A DNA stretch of 64,000 bases from Terriglobia bacterium (GTDB lineage Bacteria; Acidobacteriota; Terriglobia; UBA7540). The notes beneath the pieces were generated by a model. That model was given only the letters and a program-made list of their open reading frames with translations, was not told the origin of the DNA and did not search any database. This document shows, piece by piece, positions 56,783-64,000 of the stretch (position 1 is its first letter; each line of letters begins with the position of its first letter). The stretch is taken from NCBI GenBank assembly GCA_035712365.1, contig DASTAW010000008.1, positions 1 to 64,000 on the forward strand, given 5' to 3'. The translations under genes were made by a program, and so were the position numbers.

Positions 56783-57777
56783 TGCAGATTACTATGTCGC
56801 TATTCCGGCAAACAAACTAACTTAGCACAAGGCCGTAAAGGTTCGAAAGAATATTTCGCCAAGGCGCCGCACCGCCCTTCTCGGAAAGCCCCACCAACCA
56901 TGCAAGATAGCCCCCTGACACCACTCCAAACGCCGTGCATCCGCCGCGCCCGTGCCACCTTCCTGCAGGAACGACAAAGTACGACCTCACACCGCCCACC
57001 GCGAATCCCCGGCCAATTCCAGAGTAATGCCGCAGCACCTTGAAACAGCGATTTTTTACACCTTCGGACAAGCCGATTCGCGCCACCGCCGTCAACAAAA
57101 GCGGCCTCAAAGCCACGACGCCGCGCCCCTTGATTATTAAAGTAACACTTTAATTTATGGGTAGAGAAGCGGGATGCTGGCGCGGCAGATTATGTTAACC
57201 GTCGTCGCGCACTCTAAATATTATCAGACGCATCCGTCGAGGTAGCCTGGATTTCGCTGGTGGCACGACTTTGGGCTCTGGCGCTCTGCCCCGCTCGACT
57301 CGGGGATTGCGTTCGAGAACCGCACCTCCCCGCCCTAACACCTAACTGTTTTGGGGCGCCAACCTGAAAGTTTTGAGGAGGCCACCAGCACTGGCATTCA
57401 GAAGGAACCGCTGGGACAGCCGTGCAATGGTGTTTGCGGCGTTGGTTGAGGGGCCCGGCGGCTGCCGGTAAAGCGATTGCCTCACGACGGATCCACAGTG
57501 CTTCAACTTTGTCTGAAGGTCCAGTGGCCGTACGACGCCAAGCTCTGTTTTGGGAGCAGCAATAACGCGACACCCGCGTCTGATTTTTGTGCCTCAAATT
57601 TGTTCGCCATCGCGGCCCGGCCACCCTGTCCGTGTCGTTTGACTGGAGACAGGCGGGGGACATCACGCCGCAAAGCAAGCTGGTCCGCTACCCACCTGTT
57701 TCTTGGTTGACTTCGGCACGGCCTGCCCTTAGCATTGTACTGATGACGGCTTCGGTTTCTCGTGGGGTGACCGGTCC
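56783..57777. other. gene-poor region of about 1 kb
   Basis: No confident gene. Frames of 60-154 codons occur on both strands, but they lack ribosome sites, domain signals and coherent composition. The palindrome TTCCTGCAGGAA lies at about 56961-56972. The region could be decayed sequence or regulatory space between divergent genes. Confidence 0.35.
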
Positions 57778-58176
57778 ATGGTGATGTTTTCGTTTCTTGG
57801 GTTTTTCTTTCTACCTATTGTGCTGGCAGTAAACCTTGGGGTGATTATTCCACTCGCGCTATCCTGCCTGGTTGTATTGGTGGTGATCCCGGCTGCCGCC
57901 TGGCGGGGCAGAATGAGTGTTCCCTTCTACGCTCTGGTGCTTTTTGCAGCGTCCTTTGTGGCTTACGGCATCGGGAAAGTTGCAGGGGCGCAATCCATCC
58001 ACGGCACAGCGCTGGGAGTCGTTATTTCTTTCATCTTTTTTTTGCTGGTTGCAGCGGCCGTTGGTGCTTTTTTGGGGATATTTTTCTACCGCCAGCCTGC
58101 CGACGAATCCACAACAGGCGCCGCTGATTCCGGCGTCTCTTCCCCTTTGCCCGCCCTGGATGAAGACCGGCGATAA
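57778..58176 (+). CDS. small four-helix membrane protein
   Basis: A 132-residue protein with four predicted transmembrane segments (about 4-22, 24-42, 48-70 and 77-102) and a polar C-terminal tail. GGTGA lies upstream of the ATG, and a second in-frame ATG occurs two codons later. No family recognised; it stands alone beside the ToxR-like regulator, whose gene converges with it. Confidence 0.6.
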   Translation: MVMFSFLGFFFLPIVLAVNLGVIIPLALSCLVVLVVIPAAAWRGRMSVPFYALVLFAASFVAYGIGKVAGAQSIHGTALGVVISFIFFLLVAAAVGAFLGIFFYRQPADESTTGAADSGVSSPLPALDEDRR

Positions 58177-58354
58177 CTGTACGGCTTCACCCCACATTGG
58201 TCGTCCGCAAGCTTTTCGTTCGCAACCTCAATCAGGTGTGCCTTACACTGAAGCCCAAGCGGGAACCGAACTTGTCCGCGTAGCTTAAGCGGCGTGGTTT
58301 TTCGCAGTGAATCGGGTACGACAGCGGATAACTGACGGGGAATTCATGCCGAGG

Positions 58355-59506
58355 CTAACCTTCCATGGATAGCCGGGGAACGCGTTTCTTTGGCGCAACG
58401 ATTCTATTGCCATAGGGTTTGACCCTCGAAGATGCGAAGAAGACAGTGTCCTGCCCTGTCTTAGGCGTCGTGCCGAAGCTCTGGGGACCGCCGGCGCCCG
58501 AGGAGTCGTCGGCCTCGACTTCGATGCTCCTGCCGATTTCACTGGTGACGAGGTTGGCGATCTCAACCTGCAGGTCCGTAACGCTGTCCACCGTCCGATT
58601 GTAACTTGCGGCCCAGAGGTGCGCCTGGTCCTTCACGCGAATCAGCATCACGGTAATCCTGTAGTTGCGTTCATCGCGACGTACGCTTCCTTCCACAATG
58701 TAATGGGCTCCCAGTTCGCGCCCAATCTCGCCGATCGACTTCCGCGTCCCTTGATAGACTTCGGAGGAAGTGCGGGCGATGACTCCGACTCTGGCGGTGT
58801 TCCAGCGTCCAAGTTGAGAGATGATCTCGTCGTCGAGCCCATCGGCAACGCAGATTTGTCCTGAATCACCTGTCAGGTCTTCGAACGGAAGCACCGCCAG
58901 CAGTATCCTGGAATTCGTCAGACGATGAAGAATCCCAAGCTGTTCCGAGCCAAAGTATCCGGCCAGCACTAAAACTGCAACGGCCAGGAGCGGAAGTTTT
59001 GCCGGGAGTCGATACCACGCAGCGCCCGAGGCCGGCGCCGCCCTGGAAGTCCTGCCGGACACGGCGTCAGCGGATTGCGCAGCCGGTAAGGATGCAGCCG
59101 CTTCCGGGAAGGACCCTCCGCCGTTCTGCGATGGTCGCCGAAGTTCTGGTTCCTCCGGGAAATCAGAAACGTCGGGGTCGTCCACTTCCCTGACCTCTGC
59201 GACAAAGCGATAACCCTGTTTCGGCACGGTCTCGACATATCGCTGGCCGGTCGCCTTTTCTCCCAGGGCCCGGCGAATGATGCAAATGTTGTGATTGAGG
59301 TTGGTCTCTTCGACAATGCTGTCGGGCCAGACGGCTGCCATCAACTCGTCTTTGGTCAGCAGACAACCGTGCCTTCTGACCAGGACATAGAGGGTGTCAA
59401 ACACCCTTCCTCTCAAAGGGATGGCGTGCCCGTCACGCGTCAGCAGCCTTTCGCGCACGTTCAGCCGGAATGGACCGAATTCAAAAAGGGTAGATTTTCT
59501 GGCCAT
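58355..59506 (-). CDS. winged-helix (ToxR/CadC-type) transmembrane regulator with FlgO-like domain
   Basis: A 383-residue regulator. The N-terminal OmpR/PhoB-type winged helix (about 8-105, with VFDTLYVLVRRHGCLLTKDELMAAVWPD and YVETVPKQGYRFVAEV) is followed by a polar linker, one transmembrane helix (about 173-190) and a periplasmic FlgO/TolB-N-like domain (about 200-340, LAVLPFEDLTGDSGQICVADGL). This form is common in Acidobacteriota, often with TPR repeats that are absent here. It probably senses an envelope signal and binds DNA from the membrane. No ribosome site is obvious. Confidence 0.85.
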   Translation of the reverse strand: MARKSTLFEFGPFRLNVRERLLTRDGHAIPLRGRVFDTLYVLVRRHGCLLTKDELMAAVWPDSIVEETNLNHNICIIRRALGEKATGQRYVETVPKQGYRFVAEVREVDDPDVSDFPEEPELRRPSQNGGGSFPEAAASLPAAQSADAVSGRTSRAAPASGAAWYRLPAKLPLLAVAVLVLAGYFGSEQLGILHRLTNSRILLAVLPFEDLTGDSGQICVADGLDDEIISQLGRWNTARVGVIARTSSEVYQGTRKSIGEIGRELGAHYIVEGSVRRDERNYRITVMLIRVKDQAHLWAASYNRTVDSVTDLQVEIANLVTSEIGRSIEVEADDSSGAGGPQSFGTTPKTGQDTVFFASSRVKPYGNRIVAPKKRVPRLSMEG

Positions 59507-59662
59507 GGCCGGTCAACAAAAACTTAACGAATATTCCAGCTTTATTAAAAGACGCCCCAGGGGCCTAAAGGATTAACTGACTATCTACGCTCAGGTTTTG
59601 TTGCCGACTGCCCCATTGTAGCAGTTGGCGGCGTGGTTTGGAAAAAAATCAGGAGGAATTAC

Positions 59663-61060
59663 ATGGCGCAATGGATGCCCGATCCTACTTTCTATCCGTC
59701 TCCCAAAATGGCGATGGAGGCGCCTCCGGAAAAGTACGCTTTTCTGGTGTTATTGAATCCCACGCATGAAGGAAAGCATGATGCGCTGGCAGTGGTGGAT
59801 TTGGACTCGTCTTCATCCAAATACGGCCAGGTGGTAGGCCAGGTGGAAATGCCGAACGCCGGCGATGAACTGCATCATTTCGGCTGGAGCGCCTGCAGTT
59901 CCTGTCTGGCCCCTTACGCGCCGCACGCTCACATGGAGCGGCGTTACCTTGTGGTTCCCGGCATAGTGTCCTCCAGAATCCACATCATTGACACAAAGCC
60001 AGACCCGCGAAAACCGAGGATCGTGAAAATTATCGAGCCGGAAGAACTGGCCCGGCGCACCGGCTATTCACGGCCCCACACCGTGCATTGCGGGCCGGAC
60101 GGAATCTACGTCAGCGCCCTTGGTTCGCCTTCCGGCGACGGCCCGGGCGGCATTTTCATGATGGACCCGGAGAGCTTCGATGTGCTGGGGCAATGGGAAC
60201 TCGACCGCGGGCCCCAGCACCTCGCCTACGATTTCTGGTGGCACCTCGGGTGTGACACGGTGATTTCCAGCGAGTGGGGAACGCCGAAAACTTTCGAGAA
60301 GGGACTTATTCCCGAGGTGCTTCTTTCAAGCGGTTACGGGCATGCGCTTCACGTGTGGGACCTTCGCCGGCGCCGGCATCAGCAGGTGCTCGACCTGGGC
60401 AAGGAGCAGCAACTGGTCTTCGAGGTTCGCCCGGCGCATAATCCCGCTGAGTCCTATGGATTCGTCGGCGTGGTGGTTTCACTGAAAGACCTGTCCGCCT
60501 CGGTCTGGATGTGGCACCGCGATAACGGGAAATGGGGCATCCGCAAAATCATCGAAATTCCCGCCGAACCCGCTGATCCGGAGATGCTCCCGCCCATGCT
60601 GAAGGGTTTCAAGGCGGTCCCTCCGTTCGTTACGGACATTGACCTTTCGCTGGACGATCGTTTTCTCTACGTATCCTGCTGGGGTACGGGCGAGTTCATC
60701 CAGTACGATGTTAGCGATCCTTTCAACCCCAGGAAAACCGGTTCCCTGCACCTTGGCGGGGTAGTGCGGCACGCTGCACATCCGAAAAAGCCGGACCAGC
60801 CCTTGAACGGCGGTCCACAAATGGTCGAGATCAGCCGCGATGGACGCCGCATTTACTTTACGAATTCTCTCTACGGCGCGATTGACGACCAGCTCTATCC
60901 GGAAGGCATGAAGAGCTGGATGGTGAAAGTGAACGCCCGGCCCGAAGGCGGAATGGAGTTGGACCGAAACTTCTTCCTGGAATTTGACGGCCTTCGCAGC
61001 CACCAGGTGCGCCTGGATGGCGGCGACGCGTCGTCAGATTCCTATTGTTACCCGTCGTGA
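59663..61060 (+). CDS. SBP56/methanethiol oxidase-family protein
   Basis: A 465-residue selenium-binding-protein-like propeller. Family marks are DELHHFGWSACSSC, HTVHCGPDGIYVSALG, WELDRGPQHLAYDFWWH and the C-terminal SHQVRLDGGDASSDSYCYPS. Bacterial members such as MtoX oxidise methanethiol with copper; vertebrate SELENBP1 does the same. AGGAGG lies seven bases before the ATG at 59663. The stop codon lies within the start region of the next gene, so the two are probably co-translated. Confidence 0.9.
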   Translation: MAQWMPDPTFYPSPKMAMEAPPEKYAFLVLLNPTHEGKHDALAVVDLDSSSSKYGQVVGQVEMPNAGDELHHFGWSACSSCLAPYAPHAHMERRYLVVPGIVSSRIHIIDTKPDPRKPRIVKIIEPEELARRTGYSRPHTVHCGPDGIYVSALGSPSGDGPGGIFMMDPESFDVLGQWELDRGPQHLAYDFWWHLGCDTVISSEWGTPKTFEKGLIPEVLLSSGYGHALHVWDLRRRRHQQVLDLGKEQQLVFEVRPAHNPAESYGFVGVVVSLKDLSASVWMWHRDNGKWGIRKIIEIPAEPADPEMLPPMLKGFKAVPPFVTDIDLSLDDRFLYVSCWGTGEFIQYDVSDPFNPRKTGSLHLGGVVRHAAHPKKPDQPLNGGPQMVEISRDGRRIYFTNSLYGAIDDQLYPEGMKSWMVKVNARPEGGMELDRNFFLEFDGLRSHQVRLDGGDASSDSYCYPS

Positions 61061-61710
61061 CCGGGAGTGGCGTGTGGGTCTGGGGGGCATTATTGCTGCT
61101 GGGCGCCTGGCACGGGATCAATCCGGGAATGGGATGGCTGTTTGCGGTTGCGCTCGGCATGCAGGAAAAGAGCTCCTGGGCGGTCTGGCGATCGCTCGCT
61201 CCCCTGGCAGCGGGCCACGCGCTGTCCATTGGCGCCGTGGTGTTCCTGGCCGCTCTGGCGGGACTGGCCTTGCCGCCGGCGGCCCTCCGGATCTCCGTGG
61301 CGGCCATCCTGTTTGTGCTGGGAGTCTATCGCCTGGTACGGCACCGCCATCCCCGCGGGGGCGGAATGCAAGTCGGTTTCGGCGACCTGACCGTCTGGTC
61401 GTTCCTGATGGCTTCTGCTCACGGGGCCGGGTTGATGCTGCTGCCGGTCCTGCTGAAAATCTCACCCGCGGCACATGCGGCAGGTCGCCACATCGGCGCG
61501 CATCCGCACCCCGCCGTCATCGGAGGCGCAACCACGAATTTGCTGGCCGTGACTGTTCACACGGCGGGGTACCTGATCGTCACCGGGGCAATTGCCTGGC
61601 TGGTCTACGAAAAGCTGGGCCTGAGCTTATTGCGTAAAGCATGGCTGAACATGGACCTGATCTGGAGCTTCGCGCTGATCGTGACAGGCTGCGCTGTGCT
61701 CTTCGTCTAG
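61045..61710 (+). CDS. polytopic membrane protein, UreH/nickel-transporter-like
   Basis: A 221-residue membrane protein with about six hydrophobic segments and the motif GAWHGINPGMGWLFAVALGMQE near the N-terminus; this Asn-Pro/Gly-rich first helix recalls the UreH/HupE/NiCoT transporter group. A His-rich loop (RLVRHRHPRGG; HIGAHPHP) could bind metal. It overlaps the SBP56 gene by 16 bp. The TTG start at 61045 is taken; GTG 61057 is possible. A role in metal supply to the partner oxidase is an inference. Confidence 0.75.
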   Translation: MLPVVTGSGVWVWGALLLLGAWHGINPGMGWLFAVALGMQEKSSWAVWRSLAPLAAGHALSIGAVVFLAALAGLALPPAALRISVAAILFVLGVYRLVRHRHPRGGGMQVGFGDLTVWSFLMASAHGAGLMLLPVLLKISPAAHAAGRHIGAHPHPAVIGGATTNLLAVTVHTAGYLIVTGAIAWLVYEKLGLSLLRKAWLNMDLIWSFALIVTGCAVLFV

Positions 61711-61741
61711 GGGGTTGCAGAAAATGCCCGCGTGACGTCAT

Positions 61742-61807
61742 CCTGAGCCCGTTCGCCCTCAACTTGCGAACGGCCCTGATTCCTCAAAGCGGGAGAAGGG
61801 GCTCAGG
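61742..61807. repeat. nested inverted repeat, intergenic
   Basis: CCTGAGCCC (61742-61750) pairs with GGGCTCAGG (61799-61807), and inside this GTTCGC (61751-61756) pairs with GCGAAC (61766-61771). The sequence GTCATCCTGAGC at one end and CGAAGGATCTGC just after the other resembles a widespread dispersed intergenic repeat. It could also act as a transcription end for the upstream gene. Confidence 0.55.
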
Positions 61808-61936
61808 GTAAACTCCGCGAAGGATCTGCTTTGTTCATTTTCAGCAGGGGCAGCAGATGCTGGCGCATCGCTCCAGGGCGGCCATTTGCCTGCCATCCGG
61901 CGGCAGGCGCCAGCGTAATCGGAGGAGGTCATTGAA

Positions 61937-62215
61937 ATGCCAAAATTTTTGATTGAGGTCCCGCATGCGGAGGAAACAGAGGCTTGCGCCCGCGTCGTCC
62001 ACGTCTTCCTCAAGACCGGGTCGCACTTCTTAAGCCATGCGGACTGGGGTTGCATGGATGGCGAACACAAAGCCTGGATTATCGCTGACGCCGCCGACAA
62101 GGAGGAAGCGTGCGGCATTGTCCCGCCGCAGTTTCGATCGCAGGCCAGGGTGACGAGACTCAACAAATTCAGCATCGAGGAGGTCGAGGAGGTCCTGCAA
62201 AAGCATCGCGCTTGA
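61937..62215 (+). CDS. small soluble protein of unknown function
   Basis: A 92-residue protein starting MPKFLIEVPHAEETEACARVV, with an alternating strand/helix pattern suggesting a ferredoxin-like fold. Two Cys and several His residues (HFLSHADWGC) might bind metal, but this is not established. GGAGGAGGT lies seven bases before the ATG, a very strong ribosome site. Similar short proteins seem common in Acidobacteriota; no function is assigned. Confidence 0.75.
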   Translation: MPKFLIEVPHAEETEACARVVHVFLKTGSHFLSHADWGCMDGEHKAWIIADAADKEEACGIVPPQFRSQARVTRLNKFSIEEVEEVLQKHRA

Positions 62216-62550
62216 TGTTGTGAGGCCGCCGGACCGGGTCCCGGTGGATCAGCACGCTCCGGAAATGGACTTGAATTAAAAGGCCATCAGGTGCAACCTG
62301 TATGGGAGCGTAAGACGAAGTTCGAACTTGTCACACGCTCATCAACTTACAATCGGAACTTGGAAACATCCATAAGTTACTATTGATGCTCAGACCTCTT
62401 TTAGCTGGGGCGTTGGATGGCGGGGAGGATTGACGCAGCCGACGGTGCATTTCGTACATCGCCGTATATGCGATATTTCTTCCAGCAAATCAGCCCTTGG
62501 ACACCCGGCCGGCGGACTCATAGTCTCAACTGCTCATGAAGGAGAAATCG
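62216..62550. other. intergenic region before the FAD oxidase
   Basis: About 335 bp with no recognised gene. It probably contains the promoter of the oxidase gene, but no box pair stands out. Confidence 0.3.
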
Positions 62551-63927
62551 ATGCGTTCAGAAACCGTCGCAAAGCTTCAGCAAGGATTTCGTGGTGAAGT
62601 CATCCAACCCGGAGATGCCGCGTATGACACGGCGCGCGGAGTGTACAACGGGATGATCGACAAACACCCGGCAGTCATCGCCCGGTGCGCCGACATTGCC
62701 GACATTCTGTCTGCCGTGAGGTTCGGCCGCGAACACGATCTGCTGACGTCCATTCGAGGCGGAGGGCACAACGCCGGCGGTTTGGGCGTCTGTGACGACG
62801 GCCTGGCGATTGACCTGTCGCGCATGAAGAACGTCCACGTGGACCCCAGAGCGAAGACCGCCCGCGTGGCGCCGGGGTGCTTGTGGGGCGATGTCGATCA
62901 TGCAACCCATGCCTTTGGAATGGCCACGCCGAGCGGCTTTATCTCCACCACAGGCGTGGCGGGATTGACGCTGGGAGGCGGGGTCGGATACCTCAGCCGA
63001 AGATACGGCCTGACCATTGACAACCTGCTTTCCGCCGACATGGTGCTCGCAGACGGAAGCTTTGTCACCGTCAGCGCAGATGAAAACGCCGATCTTTTCT
63101 GGGCGATCCGTGGCGGAGGCGGCAACTTCGGCGTTGTGACATCTTTCCTTTTCCGGCTTCATCCGGTTGATACGGTATACGCTGGTCCCACCTTCTGGTC
63201 ATTGGACCAAACCGAAGAGGTGATGAAAGCTTATCGTGAGTTTATTCTGAAGGCGCCGGAATTCGTCTATGGTTTTTTCGCCTTCCTGACGATTCCGCCG
63301 GCTCCCATGTTTCCCGCGCAACTCCACAATCAGAAAGTGTGCGGGGTCATGTGGTGCTGCACCGGCGCTCCGGATGAAGCCGAGAAAGCTACGCGGCCAT
63401 TGAGATCAGTGGGGAAGCCCGTTCTGGACCACGTGGGCCCCGTGCCATTTCCGGCGGTCCAAAGCCTGTTCGATCCGCTTTACCCGGCCGGGCTCCAATG
63501 GTACTGGCGCGCCGATTTCTTTAAGGAAATCAGTGATGCATCCATCGCCAAACACGCGGAACACGGCGCAAAGCTTCCGACAATGCACTCCACGATGCAC
63601 CTGTATCCCATTGATGGCGCCGCCCACCGTGTCGGGGCTAAAGAGACAGCGTTCAGTTACCGGGACGCAAATTGGGCGGGAGTGATTGTGGGCGTCGATC
63701 CCAGTCCGGCGAACCGCGACAAAATTACGAATTGGACCAGGGATTACTTCGACGCCTTGCACCCTTATTCGTCCGGCGGCGCTTATGTGAACTTTATGAT
63801 GGAAGAGGGCCAGGAGCGCGTCAAGGCATCCTTCCGCGAAAACTACAACCGGCTGGCGACGATCAAGAAAAAGTATGACCCGGAGAATTTTTTCCGCGTG
63901 AACCAGAACATCGTCCCGGCCGCATGA
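62551..63927 (+). CDS. FAD-linked oxidoreductase, berberine-bridge-enzyme-like
   Basis: A 458-residue flavoprotein oxidase. The PCMH-type FAD domain has the covalent-FAD histidine His73 (IRGGGHNAGG), GVAGLTLGGGVGYLSRRYG and GGGGNFGVVTSF; the C-terminal BBE domain ends YDPENFFRVNQNI. The second covalent cysteine of bicovalent members is not seen (the position reads SRRYG), so FAD is probably attached by one bond. AAGGAG lies six bases before the ATG at 62551; ATG 62536 is the alternative. Substrates of such enzymes are often sugars or small aromatic alcohols. No signal peptide. Confidence 0.9.
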   Translation: MRSETVAKLQQGFRGEVIQPGDAAYDTARGVYNGMIDKHPAVIARCADIADILSAVRFGREHDLLTSIRGGGHNAGGLGVCDDGLAIDLSRMKNVHVDPRAKTARVAPGCLWGDVDHATHAFGMATPSGFISTTGVAGLTLGGGVGYLSRRYGLTIDNLLSADMVLADGSFVTVSADENADLFWAIRGGGGNFGVVTSFLFRLHPVDTVYAGPTFWSLDQTEEVMKAYREFILKAPEFVYGFFAFLTIPPAPMFPAQLHNQKVCGVMWCCTGAPDEAEKATRPLRSVGKPVLDHVGPVPFPAVQSLFDPLYPAGLQWYWRADFFKEISDASIAKHAEHGAKLPTMHSTMHLYPIDGAAHRVGAKETAFSYRDANWAGVIVGVDPSPANRDKITNWTRDYFDALHPYSSGGAYVNFMMEEGQERVKASFRENYNRLATIKKKYDPENFFRVNQNIVPAA

Positions 63928-64000
63928 GTGCCGTGATGCGATGCGCCGCTATGGCAGAGGTTGGGAATCGCAAAAGGCTATGCGCCCTGCCCTGGTTAGC

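Noticed and set aside
56817-57116. 99-codon minus-strand frame in the 1-kb gap after recO
   Set aside because: Glycine- and arginine-rich with no ribosome site or known domain; more like repeat or intergenic sequence than a gene.
57214-57678. 154-codon minus-strand frame
   Set aside because: Low-complexity, Arg/Ser-rich and without homology clues or ribosome site.

Overview
The window reads as a chromosomal segment of an uncultured Acidobacteriota (class not resolved). This is an inference from several traits: a moderately GC-rich sequence, many Tat-exported redox and hydrolytic enzymes, MacB-type permease pairs, a winged-helix/transmembrane/FlgO-like regulator, a complete tol-pal operon, a malic enzyme with a phosphotransacetylase domain, a single-chain LptF-LptG, separate GlyQ/GlyS subunits, and a YpdA-like flavoprotein that implies bacillithiol-type thiol metabolism. 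The genes are densely packed with many 1-20 bp overlaps. I saw no tRNA, rRNA, CRISPR array, IS element or prophage.

Layout. 0.3-7.1 kb (minus strand): zinc-ribbon protein, Tat nitrilase, a receiver/transmembrane/trypsin-like protease fusion, a Tat Gfo/Idh/MocA oxidoreductase and a GH29 alpha-L-fucosidase. 7.2-12.2 kb: a TetR-controlled efflux operon (TetR, HlyD adaptor, MacB-like ATPase, two permeases). 12.6-17.3 kb: Tat sulfatase, MBL hydrolase, aldo/keto reductase, YpdA-like flavoprotein. 17.4-22.8 kb (minus): ParB, ParA, bifunctional nuclease, MiaB, RecN. 23.1-28.9 kb (plus): tolQ-tolR-tolA-tolB-pal-cpoB, followed by ssb, a small beta-barrel protein and maeB.

33-34.6 kb holds an overlapping ECF sigma/anti-sigma/Spy-like operon, divergent from a small XRE regulator that looks leaderless. 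guaA follows. 36.7-38.1 kb is a gene graveyard containing a frameshifted fatty-acid desaturase and a probable groES remnant. 38.1-40.4 kb holds two small membrane proteins, an ABM-like protein and a second XRE regulator with GTTAAC palindromes at its promoter. 40.7-45.2 kb (minus): exported protein, leuS, ankyrin protein, nfo. 45.8-49.6 kb (plus): YncE-like propeller lipoprotein and the LptF-LptG fusion. 49.9-56.8 kb (minus): ppdK, glyS, glyQ, recO. The rest carries a small membrane protein, a ToxR-like regulator, an SBP56/methanethiol oxidase gene overlapping a membrane transporter-like gene, a small soluble protein and an FAD-linked oxidase.

Much of the segment serves envelope integrity: Tol-Pal, Lpt export, the ECF stress module, the efflux pump and the membrane protease. 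The remainder is housekeeping genes and a scattered set of exported glycan-active enzymes. The least explained items are the receiver-protease fusion, a 16-bp palindrome present three times within 7.5 kb, a shared ECF-like promoter motif before the sigma operon and before the beta-barrel gene, and the SBP56/membrane protein pair.
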